Positions 26,816 to 34,918 of a DNA stretch of 64,000 nt are shown piece after piece (position 1 is the stretch's first letter; every line of letters starts with the position of its first letter). The notes under the pieces were generated by a model. The model saw only the letters and a list, made by a program, of their open reading frames with translations, was not told the DNA's origin and made no database searches. The position numbers and the translations under genes are program-made. Source of the DNA: Pedobacter duraquae (GTDB taxonomy: Bacteria; Bacteroidota; Bacteroidia; Sphingobacteriales; Sphingobacteriaceae); NCBI RefSeq assembly GCF_004362245.1, contig NZ_SNWM01000001.1, positions 1,362,340 through 1,426,339 on the forward strand, read 5' to 3'.

Positions 26816-28072
26816 ATGACTACGCAGGAATTGACTAAACAAAAAGCATTGTTGTGGGCAGCGCAATTTGAAAATTGTTGCTTTTTGGATTCTAACCACT
26901 ATACAGATCACTATAGCAGCTACGAGGTATTGATAGCGGCCGGCAGTAAGCAGGTTCTTAGTACTTCTGAAGGAAATGCTTTCGCCGAACTAAAGTCATT
27001 CTATGATGCCAATCAAAGTTGGATGTTCGGGCTCTTGGGCTATGACTTAAAAAATGAGATAGAATTGCTCAATTCGAGTCAGCCAGATGAACTTGGATTT
27101 CCCGACCTGTTTTTCTTTATTCCAGAGTATGTAATAGGGATCAAAAACGACGCTATCGAAATCATTCTGGGTAACTCTGATATACTTGAACAAATCAGTC
27201 AATTAGAGATTAAACAGCAAGCATGGTCTAATACAGAACTCCAGATTGAACAGAAACTGGAAAAAGAGCAATACCTGAATGTTATAGATGAAATCCGCAG
27301 TCACATTAACCGCGGCGACATCTACGAAGTTACATTTTGCCAGGAATTTTTTGCCAGAAATGCCCGAATCGATCCGTTGCTTACATTTCAACGCCTGTCT
27401 GAGGTATCCCCTACACCATTTTCTGGCTTCATGAAAATTGCTGAACGATATATTCTTTCAGCCAGCCCTGAACGATTTCTGTGCAAACGCGATAATACCC
27501 TCATTTCTCAGCCAATTAAAGGCACCGCAGGCCGGGGGAAAGACAATGCAGAAGACGAATTGATCAAGGCGCAGCTAAGGGGAGATCAAAAAGAGCAGGC
27601 AGAAAACGTGATGATTGTTGATCTGGTGAGAAACGACCTAACTAAAAGTGCTGTTGCAGGAAGTGTACAGGTAACCGAATTATTTGGTATTTATAGCTTT
27701 ACTCAGGTTCATCAAATGATCTCTACAATTACCTGTGAATTAAGACCTGATATACATTTTATAGATGCCATAAAAAACACTTTTCCAATGGGATCTATGA
27801 CTGGCGCACCTAAGATAAGGGCTATGGGATTGATTGATCAATTTGAAAAGTCGCGCAGGGGCGCATTTTCCGGAGCCCTCGGCTATATTACACCTGACGG
27901 TAATTTTGACTTCAATGTCATCATCAGGAGTATTCTATATAATGCAGCAAACAACTATATGTCTTTTCAGGTTGGAGGAGCTATCACATTTGCCTCAGAT
28001 CCTCTTCAAGAATATGAGGAATGCATGATCAAAGCGTCAGCATTGATGGAAACGTTAAAAGGACCGCTTTGA
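26816..28072 (+). CDS. pabB: aminodeoxychorismate synthase component I
   Basis: 418-residue chorismate-binding enzyme. It makes 4-amino-4-deoxychorismate for folate. The ASPERFLC segment, QPIKGTAGRG, ENVMIVDLVRNDL, MGSMTGAPKIRAM and a C-terminal VGGAITFASDPLQEYEE are the chorismate-site motifs. The lysine in PIKGT is the residue that marks aminodeoxychorismate synthases (anthranilate synthases have alanine there), which decides PabB over TrpE. No pabA amidotransferase gene is adjacent. Its stop codon lies inside the terminator hairpin at 28058-28081. Confidence 0.9.
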   Translation: MTTQELTKQKALLWAAQFENCCFLDSNHYTDHYSSYEVLIAAGSKQVLSTSEGNAFAELKSFYDANQSWMFGLLGYDLKNEIELLNSSQPDELGFPDLFFFIPEYVIGIKNDAIEIILGNSDILEQISQLEIKQQAWSNTELQIEQKLEKEQYLNVIDEIRSHINRGDIYEVTFCQEFFARNARIDPLLTFQRLSEVSPTPFSGFMKIAERYILSASPERFLCKRDNTLISQPIKGTAGRGKDNAEDELIKAQLRGDQKEQAENVMIVDLVRNDLTKSAVAGSVQVTELFGIYSFTQVHQMISTITCELRPDIHFIDAIKNTFPMGSMTGAPKIRAMGLIDQFEKSRRGAFSGALGYITPDGNFDFNVIIRSILYNAANNYMSFQVGGAITFASDPLQEYEECMIKASALMETLKGPL

Positions 28073-28081
28073 CGGTCCTTT
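28058..28081. terminator. hairpin between convergent pabB and M48 peptidase genes
   Basis: AAAGGACCG (28058-28066) pairs with CGGTCCTTT (28073-28081), 9 bp with a 6-base loop. The left arm and loop include the pabB stop codon. The T-run is short on both sides, so it may act in both directions but weakly. Confidence 0.65.
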
Positions 28082-28089
28082 AAGTGATA

Positions 28090-28920
28090 TTATCTTACCG
28101 GTTTCCCGCTCGTAGAGTTGTAGTAACGTTGTGCCTCTGGCAAATCCTTTTGAATTTGTGCAATTCTTGTTGCATCGGCAGGGTGTGTACTTAAAAATTC
28201 AGGTGGTTTTTGTGAACTTGCACTGGATTGTGCCATCCGTTGCCAGAAACTTACCGCACTGCTTGGATTATAACCAGCCATAGACATGAAAATCAGTCCC
28301 AGGTGATCTGCTTCCAGTTCTTGTGTACGAGAATTTGGTAACAGATATCCGGCTTGGGCACCTACACCGTAAAGTGAGCTAATCACCTGTTGGGTAGCAG
28401 CAGATTGCCCACCGGTTGCAGCGCCGATCAGCCCACCTACCCCTTGAGCAACGGCAGCTTTGGATGCACGCTCCGAAGAATGTTGCGCAACAGCATGGGC
28501 AATCTCATGTCCCATCACCGTAGCAAGTCCGGCATCGTCTGCAGCCACTGGCAAAATACCTGAATACACCGCAACTTTACCTCCTGGCATACACCAGGCA
28601 TTCACTTCCTTACTATCGATCAGATTGAACTCCCAATTGAACCCTTGAATTTGTGCAGCATAGCCGTTGGCATTCATGTATTGTGTTACTGCAGTAGCAA
28701 TCTTTTGTCCTATACGCTTTACCCTTGCAGCATCAGCGTTATTAAGCACTTTAGTTTGAGGATCTTTGAGCAGCGTAGTATAACTTGCTGCTGCAGCAGT
28801 CTGCATTTCGCTTTCACTTACGAAACTAATTCTGTTCCGGCCTGATAATGGCACTGTTGAGCAGGAGTTGGCCATCAGAAGTAAGGCTAATGCCATACCC
28901 GTTAATTTGATCTTTTTCAT
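28090..28920 (-). CDS. M48 family metallopeptidase lipoprotein
   Basis: 276 residues. A lipoprotein signal places the lipidated cysteine at C20 (MANSC). The zinc motif is HEIAHAVAQH with the third ligand in LEADHLGL. It resembles BepA/LoiP-type peptidases: a single soluble M48 domain, no TPR repeats, and CSTVPLSGR right after the cysteine as in the family. It should sit at the inner face of the outer membrane or in the periplasm and process or degrade misfolded envelope proteins. It is the first gene met on the minus strand after the convergent pabB. Confidence 0.92.
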   Translation of the reverse strand: MKKIKLTGMALALLLMANSCSTVPLSGRNRISFVSESEMQTAAAASYTTLLKDPQTKVLNNADAARVKRIGQKIATAVTQYMNANGYAAQIQGFNWEFNLIDSKEVNAWCMPGGKVAVYSGILPVAADDAGLATVMGHEIAHAVAQHSSERASKAAVAQGVGGLIGAATGGQSAATQQVISSLYGVGAQAGYLLPNSRTQELEADHLGLIFMSMAGYNPSSAVSFWQRMAQSSASSQKPPEFLSTHPADATRIAQIQKDLPEAQRYYNSTSGKPVR

Positions 28921-28968
28921 TATTTGGTTTTTTTAGTATGCAGCTCATCTACTGCATAGAATCCGTTT

Positions 28969-29616
28969 TTAGTTGTTTTTGCTTCTGAACAAATACACTT
29001 TGGATTCTTTGCCTTTAAGCAGTCTTTCTAGATTTTTCTGATGAGTAACCAGAATAAGGATACAAACGCACATACCATATAGCACCTCCGATTTGATCGA
29101 TGAATGGAATACGAAAATTATGCCTAAGGGGAAGGTAAAACCTGCACATATAGAACTTAAAGAAACGTATTTAGTAATCAGTAAAACTGCAACAAAAACA
29201 AGAACGCAAAGCATAGCTGCCGGGAAGTTAACTGCCAAAATCATTCCAAAAAGTGTAGCTACTCCCTTTCCACCCCTGAACCCGGCAAAAATAGGGAACA
29301 GGTGTCCCATTACAGCTGTTACACCCAGCGCCAGCTCGTAGTTTACAAATTGAGATGAGTTGTGCGGGCCTGTCACAGAAAGACCTATAAAATAGGCAAG
29401 TTTGGTGGCCGTATATCCTTTAGCAATGTCAATCGTCATTACAGCAATGCCCGCCTTTTTGCCAAGCACACGAAAAGTATTGGTTGCTCCGGCATTTCCA
29501 CTGCCATATTCCCGCACGTCAACGCCATAAAAAGCCCCGCCAAGCCAAACGGCTGTTGGAATGGAGCCACATAGATAGGCTAAAATGACCGCCGAAATTG
29601 AATAGATGGATACCAT
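28969..29616 (-). CDS. plsY: acyl-phosphate glycerol-3-phosphate acyltransferase PlsY
   Basis: 215-residue inner membrane protein with about five hydrophobic segments. PlsY moves an acyl chain from acyl-phosphate to glycerol-3-phosphate, the first step of phospholipid synthesis. Motifs are GSIPTAVWLG, GSGNAGATNTFRVLG (substrate loop), GHLFPIFAGFRGGKGVAT. The length and motif order match PlsY. Its start is 2 bases after the nadC stop, so they are coupled. Confidence 0.95.
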   Translation of the reverse strand: MVSIYSISAVILAYLCGSIPTAVWLGGAFYGVDVREYGSGNAGATNTFRVLGKKAGIAVMTIDIAKGYTATKLAYFIGLSVTGPHNSSQFVNYELALGVTAVMGHLFPIFAGFRGGKGVATLFGMILAVNFPAAMLCVLVFVAVLLITKYVSLSSICAGFTFPLGIIFVFHSSIKSEVLYGMCVCILILVTHQKNLERLLKGKESKVYLFRSKNN

Positions 29617-29618
29617 AC

Positions 29619-30461
29619 CTAAAAGGCTTTTAAGCTCATGTCTAAACTTCTTACAGAATGAGTAAGCGCTCCCATAGAGATAAAATCTACCCCGGTAGCA
29701 GCATAACCCGCAAGCGTTTCTAATGTTATACCACCAGATGCTTCGGTACTATATTTGTGATCTATGCGGCGCACAGCCTCTTTAAGATCGGTAAGGTTGA
29801 AATTATCTAGCATGATGCGCTGGATACCGCCGCGTTGAAGCACCTGCTCTAATTCTTCCAGATTCCTGACTTCAATTTCTATATCAAGTTCTTTCCCTGT
29901 CCGCTCAAGATAGGCATTTGATGCATCTATAGCTTTTAAAATTCCACCAGCATAATCAACATGGTTATCTTTAATCAGGATCATATCATACAAACCAATT
30001 CTATGATTTACCCCTCCGCCAATTCTTACTGCCCATTTTTCCAGATAACGCAGTCCGGGAGTAGTTTTACGTGTGTCCAGAATCTTGCAGGATGTACCTT
30101 CTAATAAGGTCACTATACTATGCGTCTTTGTAGCAATGCCACTCATTCGTTGCATGCAGTTAAGAACAAGTCTTTCTGCCAACAGGATCGAATGCACGTT
30201 GCCGCTTACATGAAAGGCCACATCTCCATACTTAACAGCATCACCATCATTCAAAAATACTTGTGTTTTTAAATCTTTATTGATATAGTGGAAGATATGT
30301 AGGGCAAGTTCAACGCCTGCCAGTATTCCCTCCTCTTTAATGATCAGTTTGGCCTTGCCCTGAGCATCAGCAGGAATGGTAGATAGTGAGGTATGATCGC
30401 CATCGCCAAGGTCTTCAGCGAGTGCATTTTTTATGAAACGGTCTATTACTTGTTTATCCAA
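29619..30461 (-). CDS. nadC: nicotinate-nucleotide pyrophosphorylase (carboxylating)
   Basis: 280 residues. It makes nicotinate mononucleotide from quinolinate and PRPP in NAD synthesis. Seen are DLGDGDHTS near residue 18, LNCMQRMSGIAT, the DTRKTTPGLRYLEKWAVRIGGG block (substrate binding), HRIGLYDMILIKDNH, and EASGGITLE. nadC, plsY and a DUF4783 gene lie in the same order in many Bacteroidota. It is the middle gene of that leftward operon. Confidence 0.96.
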   Translation of the reverse strand: MDKQVIDRFIKNALAEDLGDGDHTSLSTIPADAQGKAKLIIKEEGILAGVELALHIFHYINKDLKTQVFLNDGDAVKYGDVAFHVSGNVHSILLAERLVLNCMQRMSGIATKTHSIVTLLEGTSCKILDTRKTTPGLRYLEKWAVRIGGGVNHRIGLYDMILIKDNHVDYAGGILKAIDASNAYLERTGKELDIEIEVRNLEELEQVLQRGGIQRIMLDNFNLTDLKEAVRRIDHKYSTEASGGITLETLAGYAATGVDFISMGALTHSVRSLDMSLKAF

Positions 30462-30509
30462 AACACGAATTTTATCCCAAAAATAGCATTTTTACGTAAA
30501 ATTTTTAGA

Positions 30510-30905
30510 TTATTTATCCGCTTCTATCTTCAGTTCAGTTATGTAAAAAGTTCCGGATGTCTTTTTATAGCTGATTGTTGTTCTGAATTTACCACTCTTG
30601 GTGGCCAGAGCAACAATACCAACCTGATAGTTAGGATTTGTATCTATGACATGAACTACAGTTGCATTGACTGGGATATGTTTGGAAAAAAAATCTCTTA
30701 AAATCTGCTCTGCTTGTGCTTTGGAATACACATCAGAATCGCTTAGGATGCCCAATTCGACAGATGGCGCAAAATTTTTCGCTATATCTTTCGCATTTCC
30801 ATTCTTAAAATAAGGTAGCACATCGTTGACCAGGTCACCTTGAAATAACATGGATGGCAACAAGCTCGTGATAAAAAATAGGATCGGCACTAACGTTTTG
30901 GTCAT
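30510..30905 (-). CDS. exported DUF4783 family protein
   Basis: 131 residues from the ATG at 30905 (MTKTLVP); the longer frame to 30935 adds ten residues before a clear signal peptide (MTKTLVPILFFITSLLPSML). The mature domain (about 105 residues, AKDIAKNFAPSVELGI ... VNATVVHVID ... SGKFRTTISY) looks like the small alpha/beta cone fold of DUF4783. Function is unknown. It sits 48 bases before nadC, as is common in this phylum. Confidence 0.78.
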   Translation of the reverse strand: MTKTLVPILFFITSLLPSMLFQGDLVNDVLPYFKNGNAKDIAKNFAPSVELGILSDSDVYSKAQAEQILRDFFSKHIPVNATVVHVIDTNPNYQVGIVALATKSGKFRTTISYKKTSGTFYITELKIEADK

Positions 30906-30996
30906 CTTAATGTAGCTTATATAATTTTCGCACACAAATTATGCCACGAATGTATTACTAATTCTAAGATTGTTACCTTAAAAAGTTCAATAGACT

Positions 30997-31004
30997 TATA
31001 TTTG
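30997..31004 (+). promoter_or_regulatory. gpmI -7 promoter box
   Basis: TATATTTG matches TANNTTTG and lies 41 bases before the gpmI ATG. No ideal -33 element at 19-21 bases was seen (a TTG lies 24 bases upstream). Confidence 0.5.
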
Positions 31005-31045
31005 TTTTATTATATGCTCCACTCAATTTAAACTCTATTTCAAGC

Positions 31046-32566
31046 ATGAATACAAAAAAAGTGATGCTCCTGATCCTTGACGGTTGGGGCTACGGCAAAA
31101 AAGATAAATCAGATGCAGCGTATGCAGCAAATACCCCCTTCTTTGATTCGATCATTAAAAAATATCCAAACAGCAAACTTGAAGCTTCGGGTGAAGCTGT
31201 TGGCTTACCTGCCGGACAAATGGGAAATTCCGAAGTGGGTCATATGAACCTGGGCGCTGGAAGGGTAGTTTATCAGGAACTTGGCCGCATTAATAAAGCT
31301 ATTTCCGATCGCTCTTTATTCAGTAACGAAACGTTAGTAAAAGCTTTCCAATATGCTAAAACAGAGCACAAAGCAGTTCATTTTATTGGTTTGTTGTCTA
31401 ATGGTGGTGTGCATGCGCATATTAATCATCTAAAGGCGTTATGCGATGCCGCTCAAGAACAGGGTTTGACAGATGTATTTATTCATGCATTTCTAGATGG
31501 AAGAGATACAGATCCCAACTCTGGTTTAGGCTTTGTAAAGGACCTGGAAGCTCACCTCAAACATTCTGCGGGAAAAATAGCAAGCTTGATCGGCAGGTAC
31601 TATGCGATGGACCGTGATTCAAGATGGGAAAGAGTTAAGCAGGCGTACGATCTGTTAACAAAAGGAATAGGTACAGCGACTACAGATGTGGAAGGCGCAA
31701 TAGCACAGTCTTATGCAGATGGTATTACCGACGAATTTATCAAACCTATCGTAGTTACTGCTGCTGACGGTAAACCAACAGCAACCATACAGGAGGGGGA
31801 TGTAGTAATCTGCTTTAACTACCGTACTGACAGAGGACGTGAAATCACTTCTGCGTTAAGTCAGGTTGACTACCCTGATTTTGATATGCACAAATTGAAA
31901 TTATACTATGTAACAATGACTACTTACGACGAGAACTTCTCTGATGTGAAAGTTGTATTTACAAAAGATGATCTTAGTGAAACACTGGGTGAAGTTCTTG
32001 AAGCGCATCATAAGAATCAAATCCGTATTGCCGAAACAGAAAAATATCCACATGTTACTTTCTTCTTTTCGGGTGGTAGAGAGCAAGTTTTCGATAACGA
32101 AAAACGCATCATGATTCCATCACCAAAAGTTGCTACATACGATCTGCAACCTGAAATGAGTGCACAAGGCATTACAGATGCTATTTTACCAGAGCTTGAG
32201 CGCGGATGGGCAGATTTTATTTGCCTAAACTTTGCAAATCCGGATATGGTTGGGCATACAGGTGTATTTGAAGCTGTTGTAAAAGCAGTGGAAACGGCTG
32301 ACCGTTGTGCAGAAGCTGTAGTAACCAAGGGATTAGAAAACGGATATGCTTTTATCATACTGGCTGATCACGGCAACTCAGAGTTTATGATTAATGGAGA
32401 CGGATCGGTAAATACCGCGCATACTACAAACCTTGTTCCATGCGTATTGATCGGTACCGAATACACACATATTGCCGATGGCAAGCTTGGAGATGTTGCA
32501 CCGACAATCTTAAAATTGATGGGTATTGAAAAACCAGCCATCATGAGCGGAAACGTATTGATCTAA
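31046..32566 (+). CDS. gpmI: 2,3-bisphosphoglycerate-independent phosphoglycerate mutase
   Basis: 506 residues, standard length, manganese-dependent alkaline-phosphatase-superfamily enzyme of glycolysis. LLILDGWGYG (metal site), MGNSEVGHMNLGAGR with the phosphorylated serine, FLDGRDT, RYYAMDRDSRW, NYRTDRGREIT, FANPDMVGHTG and ILADHGNSE are all present. The stop overlaps the start of the downstream lipoprotein gene by one base (TAATG). Confidence 0.97.
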   Translation: MNTKKVMLLILDGWGYGKKDKSDAAYAANTPFFDSIIKKYPNSKLEASGEAVGLPAGQMGNSEVGHMNLGAGRVVYQELGRINKAISDRSLFSNETLVKAFQYAKTEHKAVHFIGLLSNGGVHAHINHLKALCDAAQEQGLTDVFIHAFLDGRDTDPNSGLGFVKDLEAHLKHSAGKIASLIGRYYAMDRDSRWERVKQAYDLLTKGIGTATTDVEGAIAQSYADGITDEFIKPIVVTAADGKPTATIQEGDVVICFNYRTDRGREITSALSQVDYPDFDMHKLKLYYVTMTTYDENFSDVKVVFTKDDLSETLGEVLEAHHKNQIRIAETEKYPHVTFFFSGGREQVFDNEKRIMIPSPKVATYDLQPEMSAQGITDAILPELERGWADFICLNFANPDMVGHTGVFEAVVKAVETADRCAEAVVTKGLENGYAFIILADHGNSEFMINGDGSVNTAHTTNLVPCVLIGTEYTHIADGKLGDVAPTILKLMGIEKPAIMSGNVLI

Positions 32567-33087
32567 TGAGAAAATACTTTGCAATCCTACTGTTTAGTTT
32601 AGCAGCTTGCAATAACCCGCAGGATGTTAAACCTGTAGCTGGAGCTAAAAATTTTGATCTCGTCGGTTATTTTGACGCTGAGGCGAAAAGATTAGATGTT
32701 AGAAGCCCTGTTATTTTAAAATCCGTCTGGATTAACGGCAAGCAAGAAACTAAATCTATTAAAATAAAAGATTGGAAAAAAGAACTCTCAATTTTCACTG
32801 ACGCAGATATTAATAAAAGAGCCTGGGATGGTGAATTTAAAAAATCCGAATCAGCGACATTCGAACAGTATAGTACAGAAAACGAAAAAATCCCGGTTAA
32901 GAAAGTTTTAATCTGGAAAAAATCAGAAAAAATCTGTGGCCTCAAAATCCTGATCAGAAATAGCAACTACTTATACACCTCGACAGATACACTCTCCTAT
33001 TATCCCGATAGCTTGTATCAAATTAAAAAGATGCAACAAATAAGATTTATGAAAAGTAAACATTATCAGATTTTGGGAAGGTTTTAA
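32566..33087 (+). CDS. lipoprotein of unknown function, coupled to gpmI
   Basis: 173 residues. Lipobox SLAAC puts the lipidated cysteine at C15. The mature protein is basic and contains WINGKQETKSIKI, WKKELSIFTDADINKRAW and ESATFEQYS segments, a pattern seen in hypothetical Bacteroidota lipoproteins but with no function known to me. Its ATG overlaps the gpmI stop codon, so it is translated from the same mRNA. A strong terminator closes the operon at 33089. Confidence 0.72.
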   Translation: MRKYFAILLFSLAACNNPQDVKPVAGAKNFDLVGYFDAEAKRLDVRSPVILKSVWINGKQETKSIKIKDWKKELSIFTDADINKRAWDGEFKKSESATFEQYSTENEKIPVKKVLIWKKSEKICGLKILIRNSNYLYTSTDTLSYYPDSLYQIKKMQQIRFMKSKHYQILGRF

Positions 33088-33088
33088 T

Positions 33089-33116
33089 AAAGGCCGGGAA
33101 ATAACCCGGCCTTTTA
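33089..33116 (+). terminator. intrinsic terminator after gpmI-lipoprotein operon
   Basis: A perfect 10-bp stem, AAAGGCCGGG (33089-33098) with CCCGGCCTTT (33105-33114), has a 6-base loop and is followed by TATATT. Confidence 0.92.
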
Positions 33117-33343
33117 TATTTACAATATTGCAAAGACATCTCATTTTTATTACCGTCTTACATACCTCAGACTAATTAAAATGACAAATCCACATCGATT
33201 TTCTCAGCAAAACAATCACTTTGCGTATTTTCAACACATGTACTTTTTGGGAATTATTTTCACATCAAAGAGAAACTCTGCGTGGTTGACTGTTTGAGTT
33301 TTATATTTACACGCTCTCAACAGTACAATATTAACCTCTACAC

Positions 33344-33643
33344 ATGAAAATAGGACACGTCCTTAAACATTTACGCCTGATAAAGGGAGCCACTCAGGAT
33401 GAAACTGCAGCTATGTTAAATATAACAAGGACTTCATATTCTAAGTGGGAAAACGATAAGGTGGATTTAACAATTAGTCAGGCCACTAAGGTCGCCGCCG
33501 CTTATGGTCTAAAATTATCGTTTCTGGTCTCCATATTCGAGACTGGCTTTATTATCGCCCCAGACGTGCTTGCAAATTACATCCACGCCTCAAAATTCCA
33601 CGACCCACTACGCTTTCAAAGAAAAAGTCCCGGAACCCACTAA
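33344..33643 (+). CDS. small XRE-type helix-turn-helix regulator 1
   Basis: 99 residues. A single HTH_3 domain covers residues 1-65: IGHVLKHLRLIKGATQDETAAML, then recognition helix region TRTSYSKWENDKVDLTISQA. The tail (about residues 65-99) is unlike that of copy 2. The gene stands alone, with 256 bases upstream and its own terminator whose hairpin contains the stop codon. The core TRTxYxKWENDKVDLTISQA is nearly identical to copy 2, so the two are recent paralogues. No toxin or phage gene is adjacent. The role is likely local regulation. Confidence 0.8.
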   Translation: MKIGHVLKHLRLIKGATQDETAAMLNITRTSYSKWENDKVDLTISQATKVAAAYGLKLSFLVSIFETGFIIAPDVLANYIHASKFHDPLRFQRKSPGTH

Positions 33644-33655
33644 GGCCGGGACTTT
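33624..33655 (+). terminator. intrinsic terminator overlapping the XRE 1 stop codon
   Basis: AAAGTCCCGG (33624-33633) pairs with CCGGGACTTT (33646-33655), 10 bp with a 12-base loop that contains the stop codon (33641-33643). TATATAAA follows. Confidence 0.8.
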
Positions 33656-33683
33656 ATATAAAAGTTCAGTACTACCGAGCAGG

Positions 33684-33711
33684 ATTGATCAGTAACAACT
33701 TTATGATCAAT
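33684..33711. promoter_or_regulatory. palindromic site between the two XRE genes
   Basis: ATTGATCA (33684-33691) and TGATCAAT (33704-33711) form an 8-bp inverted repeat with a 12-base spacer; each arm contains TGATCA, centred 18 bases apart. It lies 89 bases upstream of XRE 2 and is a candidate operator for either regulator. Confidence 0.5.
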
Positions 33712-33799
33712 TCAACATTTATAAACCGAAAAAATTTTAAGTCTATAGGTTTGTCTATGTTTGCTAACTGTTTATTGTTAATGAATCAATACTTCTCCA

Positions 33800-34042
33800 A
33801 TGAAAAAAGGAAAAATTTTAAAGGACCTCCGCAGAAAGAAAGGAATCACCCAAGAGGAGATTTCAGGTCTTCTTGAAGTAACCAGAACTACTTACTGCAA
33901 ATGGGAAAATGACAAAGTTGATCTGACCATAAGCCAGGCCGTGAAACTCGCAGCAGCATATGGATTAAAGGCTTCTATATTAGTTCAAATGTTCGAAGCA
34001 GAATCCACAACAACGGAGTTTATTAAAAACTTCTTACTTTAA
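33800..34042 (+). CDS. small XRE-type helix-turn-helix regulator 2
   Basis: 80 residues, almost entirely one HTH_3 domain: KILKDLRRKKGITQEEISGLL, then TRTTYCKWENDKVDLTISQAVKLAAAYGLK. It is a close paralogue of the gene 156 bases upstream, with a shorter C-terminus (EAESTTTEFIKNFLL). There is no terminator clearly of its own, and its last 9 bases overlap the end of a convergent TPR gene. The two may heterodimerise or compete for the same operator; that is inference. Confidence 0.8.
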   Translation: MKKGKILKDLRRKKGITQEEISGLLEVTRTTYCKWENDKVDLTISQAVKLAAAYGLKASILVQMFEAESTTTEFIKNFLL

Positions 34043-34654
34043 ACTGGCAATTTGCGCCTTCACGTAGTCAACCAGATTCAGAATATCTTTACGCTGTGGC
34101 TGAATAATTAATATTTTTTGAAAATCTGAAATTGAATTATTGAAAAGCGCTATAACGGCAGTCTTTTCTACAGCCTTTTTTACTTTATAAGATTTGAAGA
34201 TTGCATAATCCTTATAAGTGATGCCTCTGTTTTGCAACAACTGGGAATCTTCTTCCCCATTGATTTCTATTGCTTTCGTGAAATCTTTGATGGCGGACAG
34301 ATAAAAATTTTCGCGCATTGTATTTAGCGATTCTTTAGGGTCATTAGCGATGTTCTGCCTACCTTTACCTCTGTAATAATAGGCCGAATAATCCGTTGGC
34401 TTTAATGCAATCACACGTGTATAAGTAGCGATAGAATTCTCATAGTCACCACATTGAAAATACGCATACGCTAATAAATTAAGAACCTTTAAGTTGTTGG
34501 GTGTTTTAGCATCGGCTTTTTCCAACTGGCCTACAGCCCCTTTAAAGTCCCCCTTCATCATAGTCTGCATGCCTACATTATAGCTTTGGGCATAACTTGT
34601 TGCAGAAGAAAAAACGAAGAGCAATAACACAGCTTGTTTAAGGTAAGTCATCAA
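34034..34654 (-). CDS. exported TPR-repeat protein
   Basis: 206 residues with a signal peptide (MMTYLKQAVLLLFVFSSATSYAQ). At least four TPR-like helical pairs follow, including MMKGDFKGAVGQLEKADAKTPNNL, LLAYAYFQCGDYENSIATYTRV, and a long AYYYRGKGRQNI region with ITYKDYAIF. It probably acts as a periplasmic scaffold. Its 3' end overlaps the convergent XRE gene by 9 bases. The divergent neighbour is lon, 264 bases away. No partner can be named. Confidence 0.78.
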   Translation of the reverse strand: MMTYLKQAVLLLFVFSSATSYAQSYNVGMQTMMKGDFKGAVGQLEKADAKTPNNLKVLNLLAYAYFQCGDYENSIATYTRVIALKPTDYSAYYYRGKGRQNIANDPKESLNTMRENFYLSAIKDFTKAIEINGEEDSQLLQNRGITYKDYAIFKSYKVKKAVEKTAVIALFNNSISDFQKILIIQPQRKDILNLVDYVKAQIASLK

Positions 34655-34806
34655 AGATTCTATTTAAATAAGGAATAAAGATATAAAACAAAGTTTCATT
34701 CATGGCAACTATTGTACCATTAACAAATATTAAAGTAAACGCTAAATAATTTAAAATATGTTAAGCCCACAAATATATTTATAATTCGGACACTTTAACA
34801 GGCTGT

Positions 34807-34903
34807 AACCCCTATTCTTCTTTTGGCATAGGAGTTGAAAATAGACTTAGATAATATAATTTTATATTTTTGTAAACGACATGCTGTCAAATTGTCGTTT
34901 TTT
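34807..34903 (+). promoter_or_regulatory. lon leader: inverted repeat, -7 box and hairpin with T-run
   Basis: AACCCCTAT (34807-34815) and ATAGGAGTT (34828-34836) form an imperfect 9-base inverted repeat (one mismatch, 12-base spacer). TATTTTTG (34865-34872) fits TANNTTTG. Just after it AAACGACA (34874-34881) pairs with TGTCGTTT (34893-34900), ending in six T (34898-34903). The hairpin lies 15 bases before the lon ATG and looks like a terminator or attenuator in the leader. Confidence 0.5.
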
Positions 34904-34918
34904 AAGAAAGGCCGATTA

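Noticed and set aside
26816..28072. Anthranilate synthase (TrpE)
   Set aside because: The PIKGT lysine marks aminodeoxychorismate synthase and no trp genes are near.
28058..28081. Attenuator or riboswitch for pabB
   Set aside because: It lies at the gene end between convergent genes and fits a bidirectional terminator.
33685..33876. Frame of 63 residues over the XRE intergenic region
   Set aside because: It crosses the palindrome and the start of XRE 2 in another frame.
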